From: Alopecurus myosuroides
Lineage: Eukaryota; Streptophyta; Magnoliopsida; Poales; Poaceae
Direction: 5' to 3'
Length of the DNA stretch: 64,000 nucleotides
Assembly (NCBI GenBank): GCA_028641055.1
Contig: CM054059.1
Coordinates: forward strand, 108,822,263-108,886,262
Shown one piece after another: positions 24,934-37,567 of this stretch; position 1 is the stretch's first letter, and every line of letters starts with the position of its first letter. The notes below the pieces were generated by a model. It was not told the origin of the DNA and searched no databases. It saw only the letters and a list, made by a program, of their open reading frames with translations. The position numbers and the translations under genes were made by a program.

Positions 24934-25845
24934 ATGCACTTTGACGGCTCCAAGATGAAGGAGGGCCTTGGTGCTGGCGTAGTGCTTACGTCACCCAAGC
25001 GAGATCAACTCAAATACATGCTGCAAATCCACTTCAAGGCATCCAACAATTTTGCAGAGTACGAGGCCGTGGTGCATGGCTTGAAGGTAGCCAAGGAAGT
25101 TGGTGTGCAGCGCATCATATGCTATGGCGACTCGGATCTAGTCGTGCAGCAAGTATCTGGCACTTGGGATGCTCTGGATGCCAACATGGCGTCGTACCGC
25201 TTCCTGGTCCAAACCATGACAGGATTCTTCGAAGGTTGCGAGTTCCAACACATCCACCGAGCAGAGAATGAAGCAGCTGATGAGCTGTCCAAGTTGGGGT
25301 CTTCTCGGCAGTACATCCCGGCTGGGATTGCCTTGGAGCATTTGAGAAAGCCATCCATCAAGCCATCCCCCAACTCGGAGTCCATTTTCGTTTCTTCTAT
25401 GCCTAATGAAGAAGCTGTTCCAATGGAGATTGACTGGGAAGGTGCAAAAGAGGACCCGGGGACTGCAGTCTCCATCCCGGGGACTGGCGCCTGCAACCCG
25501 GGGACTGCCCCTCCCTACTCGGGGACTGCACCTCTTTACTCGGGGACTGCTCCTCCTTACTCGGGGACTGCCCCTCTCAGCTCGGGGACTGTCGCATTCC
25601 TTGAAGAAGTCCTTGCAAACCGTTCGGGGCTGCAGAGAGTCAACCCCAACCCAGAAAAGGACGCAGAAGTGGCTGTTCCAATGGAGGTGGACGAACTAGT
25701 GTTTCTCGCACGGGAGACGCCGAGTTGGGCTATGCCCATATTATCCTTTCTAAAGGACGGCACTCTCCCAGATGATGAGGTTACCGCAAGGCAGATCCAG
25801 AGAAGATCCAAGGGCTACACCATCTTTCAGAGAAGTGCTGCATAA
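24934..25845 (+). pseudogene. Second (archaeal-type) RNase H and repeat linker of element A
   Basis: It begins MHFDGS and shows the RNase H residues in order: D in FDGS, E in AEYEA, D in GDSDLVVQQV and D in AADELSKLG. A second RNase H after the Gypsy one is a hallmark of the Tat lineage. It is followed by a seven-unit 21-bp repeat (25457-25603) coding for Gly-Thr-Ala/Pro repeats. The frame ends with TAA at 25843-25845 because of a frameshift just upstream of the integrase. Confidence 0.82.
25457..25603 (+). repeat. 21-bp tandem repeat, seven units, in the pol linker
   Basis: CGGGGACTG recurs exactly every 21 bp at 25457, 25478, 25499, 25520, 25541, 25562 and 25583. In frame it codes for a 7-residue unit with Gly-Thr-Ala. 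The same nonamer also occurs outside coding sequence in A (27057 and, within CTCGGGGACTGG, about 44090). Confidence 0.9.
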
Positions 25846-26992
25846 AAGAAGTCCCACTGGCGTGCTGCAACGCTGCGTGGAACCGGAAGAAGGAGAGGAA
25901 ATCCTGGGGGAAATACATCAAGGGGAATGCGGGCATCACGCCTCTTCTCGGGATCTAGTCAAGAAGGCTTTTCGGCATGGCTTCTTCTGGCTCACTGCTT
26001 TGAAGCAGGCTGAAGATATCGTGAGGAAATGCAATGGCTGCCAGAGATTCGCAAGTAAGATCCACATGCCTGCTTCCGAGTTGAAAACAATTCCAATCAC
26101 TTGGCCATTTGCTGTTTGGTGTCTAGATATGGTTGGTCCCTTCAAACCGGCTAGAGGCAACATGACACAGATCTTGGTCATGGTTGATAAATTCACCAAG
26201 TGGATTGAAGTGAAGCCTATTCGGAAGTGTGATGGAGCTACTGCTGTGAGTTTCCTGAAGGATGTGATCCTGAGATACGGCTACCCGCACAGCGTCATCA
26301 CGGATAACGGCACAAATTTTGCTGAGGGAGCCATGGTGAGATTCTGCAGAGATAAGCATATCCGACTAGATGTCGCGTCTGTCGCGCACCCCGCATCCAA
26401 TGGGCAGGTGGAAAGAGCAAATGGCATGGTGCTTGCAGGCATAAAGCCAAGGCTGATTGAGCCGCTGCTGAAAACACCAGGGTGTTGGCTAGACGAGTTG
26501 CCAGCGGTGTTGTGGAGTCTAAGGACTACCCCTAACCGGTCAACCGGCTACACACCATTCTTCTTGGTTTACGGGGCTGAGGCCGTGTTGCCAATCGACC
26601 TAGAGCATGATTCCCCCCGAGTAACCCTCTACACTGAGGCGGAGGCGAGAGAAGCTCGAGAAGATGACGTTGACCTGCTAGAAGAAGCAAGAGAGCTTAC
26701 TCTGTCATGTTCAGCTGTCTACCAGCAAAACTTGAGGCGTTATCACAACCGAAAAGTGAACCCAAGGGTTTTCCGAGAAGGAGATATGGTGCTTAGGCTC
26801 GTGCAGCGCACAGCCGGGATGCACAAGCTATCCCCTCCGTGGGAAGGGCCTTTCATTGTGAGCAAGGCTCTACACAATGACGCGTACTACCTTGTAGATG
26901 CGCAACCATCGCAGAAGAACAGGCCGGACAAAGCTGGGGAGGAATCCAAGCGCCCCTGGAATGTAGCTGTACTCCGTCGCTTTCATTCATGA
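25826..26992 (+). pseudogene. Integrase of element A
   Basis: The frame is shifted relative to RNase H (the shift lies near 25826). It has the zinc-binding HH-CC domain (HH in CGHHASSRDLV, CNGCQRF) and the catalytic D, D, E triad (LDMVGPF, ITDNGTNF, GQVERANG) in normal order and spacing, then a C-terminal DNA-binding part ending at TGA 26990-26992. Within itself this block has no nonsense codon. It would insert the cDNA into the nuclear genome. Confidence 0.85.
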
Positions 26993-27660
26993 GCAAAAGT
27001 GTGTATGTACTTTCTTATCCGAGTTAAACTCCTACTCTGCAATCTGAAATTGAACTCGGGGACTGCCCTCGTCCAAAATTGTTCTTAGTGTTTCTATCCT
27101 ACTGTATCTTTGTCTACTCGGTTGCTATGCTTAGAATTCCAAAAGCATACCAAGTAATGTGTTTACACTCACCGGACACTCTGCGACTTTGCTGCTGTCC
27201 GCAACCCGGCTTCATGGCGAGCCAGAGAACAAGCCAAAGAGTCAATGAACACATGAAAAATTGCAAAGGGAAGGACGCGTATGGCAACCGAATAGAGTGT
27301 TTTTTATTGTTTTTTGTTAACTTTTTTCGGCTATGTGGTGGGTAGCGTTACTATGACTGTTTCTAAGTGGCTAAGTATTTGAAACTCCAACTTTGAACTC
27401 TTGTGACTCGAATACCAAAAAAGCAACAAGTTGCAGGTAAGAGCTGAGATAAAAAGGAGGAGTGAATGAGAAATGCAACTCGGGGACTCGCATGATAACG
27501 CAACCCGGCATCGAGCCAGAGCTGCTCAGATTACTAAGTATAAAACTTCAAATGGAATAAAAACTAAGTAGCAACGGGAAGATAAATTGTTTGATACATT
27601 TGCACCCGGCATCCTGGGGATCTGATGAATGTTTCCAAGCATGAGTATTTCAGGAGGTAA
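26993..27660. other. Non-coding gap between convergent pol and the antisense gene of A
   Basis: 668 bp between the stop of integrase and the stop of the antisense gene. It holds the CGGGGACTG motif at 27057 and a related CTCGGGGACT near 27480. An 88-codon frame at 27079-27345 has no recognisable domain. It presumably carries 3' ends of both transcripts. Confidence 0.6.
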
Positions 27661-29331
27661 CTAGTCCGAGGTCGCGGTATTCTCCAAGTTGGCTTGGGCG
27701 GCGTCTGCTTCGGGGTTGGCCGCAGCTTGATCTGAGGTGGCGGTGGCCACCGAGATGGGGTCCGTAGCGGATGTAGAGGCATTGGACTGAGAGCGGGGTT
27801 GCGCCGTGTCGTCGAGTGCCGCGCCAAAGGACGAGCCCAGCTCGGGAGCCGCACCCTGGGTCGCCAAATCGGCACTGATGGTGGCATCCTGGCTCTCGAC
27901 TTCCTCGTCGCTACCCGCGGCAGCCTTGCCCTTCCCCTTCTCGGCACCTGTGTTCTCGAAGCAAGCCAAGTCACCCGACTCGGTTTCCTCGTCCTCATCC
28001 TCATCATCACCTTCCGCGTCTGTGTCAGGCTCGGTGAGGCCTTCGACGAAGCGCGTGGTATTCGCGTAGGAGGCAATCTCATATGCGACTGCCTGGCGGC
28101 GAGTCACACACTCAGGATCCTTCTCCCACTTTGAGTCCTAACGCATCTCGAGGATGGTGTTGAGATTGAGATTCTCATACCAGCTGCAAATGAAGAGTAG
28201 AAGCATATCGGCGCCTGCCCGAGCTCCGGATGCTCGCCATTTCTTCAGTTCGGCTTTGACACCGTCGAGCTTCTCGGCGAGCGCGCGGATAGTTCTTGGC
28301 AAAGGGTCCTGGGGCCAGAACAGCGCATGCAGCTTGAAGGCCGTGGATGCCAAATCAGTGCCCAAGCCCCTCAGACGCTGAACTTGTCCCTGCAGATTTG
28401 TGAAGCTATCTTCAATCGAAGCCTTGGTGTCCATCGGCAGTCCCTTCTCGGATCACAGTTCTTGTGCCTTAGACAGGGAAGGCTTGGAAGCCGAGCAGAG
28501 GTCGGGGAAGATTTCTGAAAATGCTATCAGAAAGGATTAGAAACAGAGGCAGAGGCAGAGAAGAGATACAAACCAAGTCACAAAGAGTAAGAAGGAAACA
28601 GGAAGGCGCAGAGAAGCGAGAACTTACTGTTCAGGTCGCAGAGTAGCGATTGCAGCTTCCTCTTCCATGACTCCTCATCCGCGACGTTCTTCTCTTTAAC
28701 CTTGCGGAACTCGGCCAGCTGGCTCATGAGGTCCACATTGCTTTTCTTCAGCAGTTCGTTCTCCAACTCGAGGGCCCGCTGCTTGGCCTTGAAAGCTGCC
28801 TCCATCTTGTCCTTCTCGGCAGCAAGGTCTAGGGCGTCCTGGAGGGCAGACTTCAGTTTGACTTGCAGCGGCTCCATCTCGGTGAGATGTCTACTCTTGA
28901 ACTCTACTTCCAGGTACGCAATCTGCTGTTTCAGCTCGGCAGGTTTCAGACAGTCAAGATGCTCCTCGCGGAACTTCTTGTACTCTTCTGCGGACAGAAG
29001 CGGCACAGTAAGCAGGGTAGCCAAGAGAAAGGAGTAAAATAACCAAGAAGACGGCAACTCACCTTCAAGTTCCTTAATCTTGCTTTCAGCGGATTCAACG
29101 AAAACATGGCAGTGTTTGTGCTCATCCGTCAGCGTCTTAAGTTTGCCTACAGAGTAGAAGGAGTTAGAGCAAAGAGCACATACGGGCGTAAACAGAAAAC
29201 GCACTAACCAAATAGCTAGAAGCTTACTCTCGAGTGCTGCAATCTGGAGAGCACGATCCAGGGCTGCCTTCTCCGTTTCAGCATCGGTCTTGCGCTCCGC
29301 TTCCAGGGCCTCAAGGCGCCTCTTGGCGATG
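27661..29331 (-). pseudogene. Antisense gene of A, exons 5b to 8 (coiled-coil C-terminal part)
   Basis: Inferred exons on the minus strand: 5b 29331-29228, 6 29146-29063, 7 28987-28628, 8 28514-27661. All introns are GT-AG and all phases agree. Exons 5-7 code for long coiled coil (KRRLEALEAERK..., DKMEAAFKAKQRALELENELL). Exon 8 codes for a helical then acidic, low-complexity tail. Two in-frame stops break exon 8: TGA at 28453-28455 and TAG at 28138-28140; the natural end is TAG 27661-27663. Element B splits exon 5 at 29331. Function is unknown; such antisense proteins occur in Tat-type grass elements. Confidence 0.7.
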
Positions 29332-32300
29332 GAGTGTGTAACATCCCAGTGTTTGGGAAGTTATAAGGATCTAAATTTAATATGTGCATTTGCAAAGCAT
29401 GCATCTAAAAGTACGGGAAATTTTGGCGCGAAAGTTTAAACAAACCAAAGTGACCAATGTTTCACTTGACATGATGAAATAGGACTAGATCATCTGGTCA
29501 AGAGTACAATTGGAGTGATCTTTATAAGAAGTATCCTAAGAAAACAAATCATCTGGTTACACAAACCATAATCGGTTGTGACCAACACTAAATCTCAGCA
29601 AGCCTAACCTCAAGTCTATAAGTGACTTGAGAGAAATCAACTAGGTATCTAGAACTTGAAGAGGGGTGAGTATCCAAATCACACAGTTGATGATCTTACT
29701 TCTGCAAGTTAGTCATGTACAACTGGATGATCTTATCAGTCCTAAAGGATGAACCTGAACGAGGAAACAAACCTTCTTAAACCAATGCTAAACCCTGATC
29801 ACTGTCTGTGATCTTTTCCAAAACCCTTGTCTACGTTTCTGCATAACCAAGGCTACAAGAGAAGCAAACCAGGAAGGGGCCAAGATCAGAAGACATCAAA
29901 TGAGGGGGGTGAAATCCCGGTGTTTGGTGTCATACAAGAATAATTTGAGTACAGGACCTGATAAATCTTGTAAGCAGATTATTTCTGAGGACATTAAACA
30001 CTAGAGTTTCATTAGGTTAAGTTATATAAGAACAAATTGATAATTGACTCAAAATCAATATCCTAATGAGAGTGGCAACTAGTGATATGTTTGCAAATCA
30101 TTAACCTTGAGTAATCAGAGATTCATCGATTATCTGACTTGGGGTTTAGAGTCGGAGAGGGAAGGTGGAAGGATATCGACATGATCTTTTCCTAACTTAG
30201 GGTTTAGATTAGAAAAGTGGAGGTGGGTGAATTTGGGCATGACCCTAAGTGGTGAATCATCGGGAGATATGAATTCTTACTTTGAATGACATGGAATTGA
30301 ATTTGAATTCAAACTAAATATTTAAAGTTATAGAAATAACAGTATAAGAAAATAAATGGGAGTCATTCATTAATTCAAGTCTTTGTTGGATAGAATACAA
30401 TTCAAGGAGATTATAAAACAAAAATAAAGACTTTATAAATTTAAAACAATAGTACATTGTCTTTACAAACATATTTACAATAAAAGGAAATTACAAAAGA
30501 ATAAACTTTATTGATAATAAAATGATAATACAAAGTTATTATATAATTTAACAAATGGAAAATTACATGTTCTATTACAAGTAGACAATTACAAAAAGAA
30601 ATTCCTAATCTAATCCTTGCAAATCTCCAAGTCTTCTATTAATCTTCTGATCCTGCAAAATAAACAAGAAGAAAACAAAGAAAAGTAAAAAGAAGGTTAG
30701 TGGGGATTAGTACTCTCAGCTAGGCAGTGAGGTGCACCGCTAATCGCATCATCGAGTTTAAGCTTAGACAAGTTTAGTATCTGTTCAAATCAGAGAAAAA
30801 GCCTCGGTATAATCTCATTGGCTAGTCATCAGAAAATACAAGTGTCAAGTCCAAAAATAAGTATAGCACCAGGATAAGACCAAGTGCAAACCGAGCACAT
30901 CTCCCAGGAAATATCCTAGGCAACGTAGACAAGCACACAGCACACTCACCAGCACACTCTGGTGCTGTCAAGACCCCTGTTGTGGTATAAATACCACATC
31001 AGCCGCAAGGGAGAGGAGACCAAACTCACTTTCCCCTGTTCAAAGCTCGAGTTGCACAGCTCCAGCAAGAACAGCAAGAACAACCACCAGGAAACCACAG
31101 CACCACAAATCAATTCATCCAACAAAGATCTGTGAGACCATAGATCCAGTAGGATAACAACAAGGCCAAGTCACAAGCTGGGGAAGCACACCTGGAGCAA
31201 GGCAAAGCAAGGCCAAGCCTGGAGCCAGAGGATCAAGGGAGCAGGAACTGCAGGGAGAAGGCCAACAAGCCAGCAACACCACCCAGCAGTAGATCCACAA
31301 GATCAACACACCATCCCAGCATCAACACATAACAGGTTGATCTCTACACACAACTCAGCAAGAAATTGCTAAGCTATGCACAGAGAGGGGTTGGGATTTA
31401 TTTCCCTCAGTCTAGCATAGTGTTGCTATTCTAATCACATCACAGGGGTTTAAAAACAAGTATAATATATGTTCTTATCTTAAGAAAAATGCCTCAGAAC
31501 AACATCATGGGCCTAAGGGCAATTCCACAAGCATTAATCTGTTCTTATCAGATATATTAACCAAACAATCAATAGTGTAGTTGCTGGGCACCAGAACCAT
31601 CAAAATTGGTACCTCAAACACAACTCACCAATTCAAATGTTCCTTGGAAACACAAGAGGGACATGGTGGCACATCCTCTGAACCCTAAGGTTCAGAGTAG
31701 CACCCACTAGTTGGCATATAGAGATGCCCAATAATTAACCCAACATCTTAGATTTGCAACTAGCTCAAGCATAGTATCTGTACTTATATAAAATTAGGGC
31801 CTCAGACTATTGCATCATTGGCTTGGGGCTAAGAGAACTAGTGCAAGTATCTGTTCTTAAATTATAAGTCTCAAAGAAGGAAAATATATCAAGTGTAGTG
31901 CTCTGTTCTTATCATGTGATACAAAGAAATATCATACCCACTAACAAAGTTTTTTAGCAAAGGGGGCTTGAGTCAAATTACCAGCCAAAGTCACTGGATT
32001 ATGCCACAACCACATACAGGGTGCTGGGCACCAGATCCAAGGATCTGATACCCCAGAACCAAGGGAATCATGACATAAAAACAATAAGTTAGATGCAAGT
32101 GTTGAGGGCATATTCTCTGCATAAACATTCAGAGTAACACCTCTCAACCATTTAGCACACCCATAGAACACTAGGAATTATATACTTGATAATAGGAATT
32201 GTTATCAAATAGCCAGTAACAAGAATCCATCACAGGGAGCAAACCCTAAGGGTATCAGTACACAGAAACAACATTGGGAGTAATCCCAAAATGATTTCCC

Positions 32301-32399
32301 ACTAACAGCATCATCTCCATCACCAGTATCATCTCACAGCACATAGCAACAGAGGGATTATCTAGGTGCACAATAAAAATCCCTCATACATCACAGATC

Positions 32400-33130
32400 A
32401 TGGCATGGATTTCATGTCTCATACATCAAGTAAATCATAAGGTAAAATCCAATGCTACCAATCAAGCATTAGATCACAGAGAGCATCACAGAGAGCATCA
32501 CAGGGAGGCACAGTATGAGCTAGCTCGATGGCTAGACTCCAGAGCATGGGGGAAAGGAAGAATCCGAGAGAGAGAGAGAGAGGTTGGAGAGCAGAGAGAG
32601 AAGAGAGGTACTTACAGGTGGTCACCATCGTGGTGACCACATCCGGATGGTGAGGGAAGCACGGCGGCGAGCCGCGGTTGCCGCCAGGAGGCCGTCCCGG
32701 CGACGTCGACTCGGCAACCAAGCCACAGAAGCAGCAGCAGCAGCACATCAACCTCCAGGAGCCTCCATGAGTCACATCGAGGAGCCAAAGTTACCGGAGA
32801 GGTGGAGGAGCACCCCGGGTACCGAAACCTAGGGATAGGGTTCGAGGTTGCCACGGGGGCCACACAGGGAGAAACTCAGATCGAGGAGGGAGGCGTAGTA
32901 GAGGGCAGGGAGGAGAAGCAGCGGCGCTAGGTCACGGTGGAGGAGATGGATGGGGGGCGGAGAAATCTCCGGAGAGGGAGGAGGCGATGGAGTCGCCTCT
33001 GCGTCGCCTCACGCAGAGGGAGGAGAAGGAGTAAACGGGGGGCTCGGGGGTGTGCGCCTGGTCTGGTCGGGCCGGACCAGACCAGTGGGTTAGGCCCAAC
33101 CCTAACCCCAGGGACCACCTGTCAGCCCTA
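32400..33130 (-). other. Reverse-oriented leader-like module inside LTR B
   Basis: On the minus strand a pyrimidine-rich, GC-rich stretch resembles the leader of other Triticeae LTR transcripts (compare element C). It has ...AACCCTATCCCTAGG... near 32830, then a strong splice-donor match CACCTGTAAGTAC at about 32618-32605, then CT repeats. It opposes the direction of B. The other LTR copy (about 40620-41345) keeps it. Reading frames (for example 32612-32863) show no domain. Confidence 0.4.
33058..33085. repeat. GC-rich hairpin in LTR B
   Basis: A perfect 11-bp inverted repeat CTGGTCTGGTC / GACCAGACCAG has a 6-nt centre. The same hairpin is unchanged in the other LTR at 41273-41300. Confidence 0.8.
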
Positions 33131-35729
33131 GGGGCAGATAGGTGATCACCCTAAAATTTCAATAAAAGAGTTATAAAATAATACCTACAATTATTCAAAT
33201 TTCAAATTAATTTGAATTTAAATACTTATCAAATCAGTACAAGTTTTTGTATATAAACTATTAAACATAATAACACCATAATATTTATAGTCTTAAAATT
33301 GATTATTTTGGAATAGTAATTTATAATAAAAACTTGTTTAGAATAAGAAAAACAACTAAAATTATATCCTTCCAAATTTCTATAGTTATTCATTTCAAAA
33401 CATTCCATAATCTATGTTTTCTGAGAAACCAATAAGTACTTAAATAATAAAATAAAATAAAGAAGTAATAGTAGTAATAATAATAACCATTAACTTTGAA
33501 AATAATAAACAATTCATAAAATTAGAAAAATACAAGTTATATACCAAAATGTTCCAAATGACTTAAGCAACTCATCTATGATGTTTTCAAAGCCATTTGA
33601 CTAAGTTTTCATGTGTTCAATAGTTGCCTAGTCATTTAATTCATTTAAAATCAATAAAATTAATAATTGTGCAAATCCTTTCATAAGCATTAAATGAAAT
33701 ATCAAATTAAAAAGAAAAACATTTCCAATTAAAATATGTTAAACATAAAACATTTTCTTCAACTTATAGAACTGTTTTAAAGGGTATAATGGAATTCTGT
33801 AATATTCCATTATAACCATAAACAACTATCACAAACATGATTTTCCTTATTAAGAAAACCCATGTTTTCGTACCTACTAAACCTATCATCACTAGTCACT
33901 AACAAGTTGTGTGATGATAGAGTAGTTTTATTAGCTCATCGTTTTCAACTAAACTCATTATCATTATCTCTACACTTTCGAACATAAAATAAAATGTGTC
34001 TGTTATCTATTCAATAGTTATTTTCCATGTGTTGTTGTTTTGTTATGTAATCAAGTAATAAACACTTTTACCTAAACACGATAACAATTGTTTGCTAAGT
34101 AAAGGTGAAACACATGTAAGTCTAAAAGAAGTAACAACCACATCACCACAAGTAATGAAACAATTCACCTAAAAATCATAATATTAAGTTATCATATCAA
34201 ACATAACTTACGTACACTTGTAAGCTGGGGTATCTTCTAGGGTATTTCACGATTGCATCTCATTAATATGCATGTATCATGCTGCCAGTGTTTCTGTAGT
34301 CCTTACCGGGACTACTTTGCTATCTTTCAGACGTCAGGATGTTCTACGTGACCCTTGACCCCGAAGACATGGAATATTATGGTCATCTAAATCTCAGGCA
34401 AGTTCATCATTTGCTCATATCCTTTGAAGTATCTCATAACAAACTATTTGCAAAAACCCTATCGTATTACCACCTGTTCTCAAAAGAATGCATGATCCTA
34501 TTTTTATAATAATATGACTAATTGAATGACTACCCGAGTGGTAGTGTTCTGTGTGGTGGGCGGATGGAACCATGGTAAGATGAATAGGTCAAAGGAAGGT
34601 TCCATCTGCATGGGAACGTATTACCTAGGAATTAACAACAACTGCCGTCAGGATTCTTGCGCCGTAAATTCGCGTTGACCATGGATCTTTTGTGGGGGGA
34701 GTAAGTCAGCCGTGATAATTTTCTCGTTCGCATGTCAACGGACTGCCAGAGACGTAAGCTGTAGGTCTTGCGAGACTACATGCACATGGGTGGGAGCCCT
34801 TATGTCCCACGGACTCTGGGGTCTATGAGTGTCTGCCAGGGGCGCGTAGATCTCCATCGTGAGGGGTGGAATCAGGCGTTCAACCTGCTGGCAGAAATGG
34901 GTGGGCATGCGTTGTGCGGAGAAGCACGGTTTGGCTTGGACCAACAACCGGGCCCCACACCTAAGTGGGTGTGGACAGGAACGATCGTCTGGTTGTGCAA
35001 CATGGTCTTGGTCGTCCATGGGTAAAGTAACGCACCTCTGCAGAGTGTAAAAGGATGTGACATGTTACCCCTTGTTCCGGGAAGGAGCTGCGAACGCCGC
35101 AGGAAAGGCAACTCCATGAAAGTTCTAATCCTGTGAAGATCTGGCGGGCATAGTTTTCAGAAGTAAAAGCAATCTCTTGAAGAAAGATTTACAAAAACCT
35201 TGCATTAGCTTATGACTCTTTTGAGTCTAAAGCTGTAGTTAGTGCATCAAACTACCCACTATATATCATGAGCTTGCTGAGTAACGCTCGTTACTCATTC
35301 GTTCCCGTTTGATCCCCTGCTTAGAGTTGAAGCCTGATGGGAGTCGTCATCGTAAAGCATCATCATCAACAACGATGAAGGAGGAGAAGCTATCAAGGTG
35401 TAGGTGGATTCCATTCTTGGAGTTAGTAGATCAAGCCATAGATTAGGGCTGACATCAGCCGTAGTAGATTAGTTCTGAGCTAGAGTTCTTCTCCGGCTTG
35501 GAGCTTCGATTGCTTCTTCTGATGTTTCAATTGCAGGAGGTCTTCTTGATTCATCAAGTAGAATCTCATGATTTTGTAATGAAGTTTGTATCCTATAGCT
35601 TTGCTTGGACCCGCTGTGTTTCTGTTGTACCACTCTGAGAGATGTAATATTCACGGATAAGTCCTTCTGTGAGTATTATGTCACCGACTTGCGCACTACA
35701 CATGCAGTGGTGTGCTGGGTCACCACAGA

Positions 35730-35741
35730 TGGTATCAGAGC
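35730..35741 (+). promoter_or_regulatory. Primer binding site of element B
   Basis: TGGTATCAGAGC, initiator-tRNA-Met type, identical to that of element C. Confidence 0.9.
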
Positions 35742-37530
35742 AAAGCGATCTTAGGTTTAAAACCTCTTAGGAGATCTGTAGGTTGGTAAAGATTATAGGA
35801 AGCCCATCTTATCTAAACCACATTTCCTACAACTATGATGATCATTCACTTGAGAATGATACAATCATACTTGTATAGAATTTTTCTTACTCAACTAGAG
35901 TAAATCTACTTATCCATTATCTTAATACCTAGGTATGAATAGTTAGAAGTCTAGCATGTGTCAGTCTTATTGAGAAGAAGAAAGTTCTGACATAGTTAGA
36001 GATGATTAAGTCAAAGTGAGGATTACCCCATTCTATGAATTAATAGGATGGAGGAGAACACGGTATTGAGATAGTAAGGGAGTCCTCAAGAAGGGGTGTT
36101 TGGGAATCATGAAGAATTATTAGACTATGGTAACTACGGGGTACATACCATATCCTTAGTTAACCACTTTAGAGGTGAATCAGTATAGTATGGTATAGTA
36201 TAGTGTAGAATTAGGAGAAGGCATAAGCATTGATGGAAGCTACATTACTACTCCTAAGGTGATCAACAACATGAAGGATCAACAGATGCCATGAGAAGTT
36301 TAGCGTAATCAAGATGAGGGACTTTAGTTGACATGGTACTTAGTTCCATAGGGAACCAAGTTAGACAACAACTACTATAGGAACAATTTGTCTTGGGTTA
36401 TTCCGTTGTAGTAAGGCATGCAATTGGAGTAATTAGCTGGACAAAGAGTGGTTGTGTAGACTAGGATTACAAGGTACTATATACCTACTTGTAGTGTATA
36501 ACATTTAAGAGCCTTGGTACTTAAGATGTTTTACTCTAAGTACTTCTATTTCACAGGCTTTTGATGCATGAGTGATAAATGCATTTCGGATTTATTGGAT
36601 CTTTGATTGACTAGATCTGTACATGAAGATTGAACTTGATGTGCAAATGCATGTGCAAACACTAAGTTCTTTCTTGATGTTACTGGTCTAGAGGGTATAG
36701 GATTAGTATAAGAGCGGTATGATATATCAGCAGTTTGAAGTGACCACCAAAGCTCCGAAAGACTAGAAAGTCAAGAAGGCAGGAATCAATGAAGCCACTG
36801 ATGGGAATGGACCACATTCCACATCTTGTTTGGAGTTGGTGGCCTACTTTATCAACACATGGATATATACCACAAGTGATGCCAAGATGATAACATGAGT
36901 AGTATATCTTAGAAAGAATTACATAGAAGGTCGATAAGTTAACTTATAGAGTCACCTTGTAGAAGTAAAACCCAAAGATGTAGAAGGACCATAGGGAGTA
37001 ACCAGTGGAATATGTTATAGTCATCTATAGGAAAAAAAGCAGAACTCGAGGAAACTCGAAGATATTTTTACTAATTAGAAGAGTGTAAGTAAGTGTACAC
37101 TACTTTGTATAAGTTTCTTCGAAAAATCTTTATCTTGAGACCATTAGACGGAACCAAATGGAGTCCAAACCATAGACAATCTCCAGTGTATTGGAAGAAT
37201 TTTATTGGTTGTTCATCACCTGGTGGATGTACCAATTGTTCTTCAGAAAGTTGTGAGAGGTAGGAAACCCTACCTATTCATCGGAGAATGAAACTTGGTA
37301 TCCACTGTGTGGTGGAAATACCACGTGTTCTTCGTCAGACCATTAGGAAGGCCTAGTAACAAAACAGAGTTGTTATAGCAACATGCTTAGTATTAGATTA
37401 TTATGCAAGACAGTGGAAGGTGAACAATCAAGACAAGAGGCTACACATGTCAAGGTCAACACAAGAAACAGCTGTGAAGATTCAACAGTCTACGGATGTT
37501 CTCTCTACCTATCTTTACGTGAGAGAGGTT

Positions 37531-37567
37531 GAACTTCGGGATGAAGTTCTTGTTAAGGGGGAGATAC
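37531..37567 (+). promoter_or_regulatory. Hairpin and polypurine tract of element B
   Basis: GAACTTCG-GGA-TGAAGTTC (37531-37549) is an inverted repeat with one G-U closing pair, followed by TTGTTAAGGGGGAGATAC and the LTR start at 37568. Compared with C and D, two base pairs have changed on both arms together, keeping the pairing. Confidence 0.75.

Larger units (their letters stand above)
29337..35727 (+). repeat. 5' LTR of element B
   Basis: It begins TGTAACATCCCAGTG and ends GGTCACCACA. Inside are AT-rich blocks (30290-30600 and 33150-34210) and a GC-rich block (32500-33130) that looks like a transcript leader on the opposite strand. A GA microsatellite lies at 32565-32585. The right third (34300-35727) looks like ordinary LTR R-U5 leader. 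Confidence 0.93.
35728..37567 (+). other. Internal region of element B (non-coding)
   Basis: The primer site TGGTATCAGAGC is at 35730-35741, two bases after the LTR. The remaining 1.8 kb has stops in every frame and no domain I recognise; it may descend from pol. It ends with a hairpin (37531-37549) and a polypurine tract. Confidence 0.75.

Noticed and set aside
27079..27345. 88-codon plus-strand frame as a gene
   Set aside because: No domain, between two convergent 3' ends, and not clearly in frame with pol.
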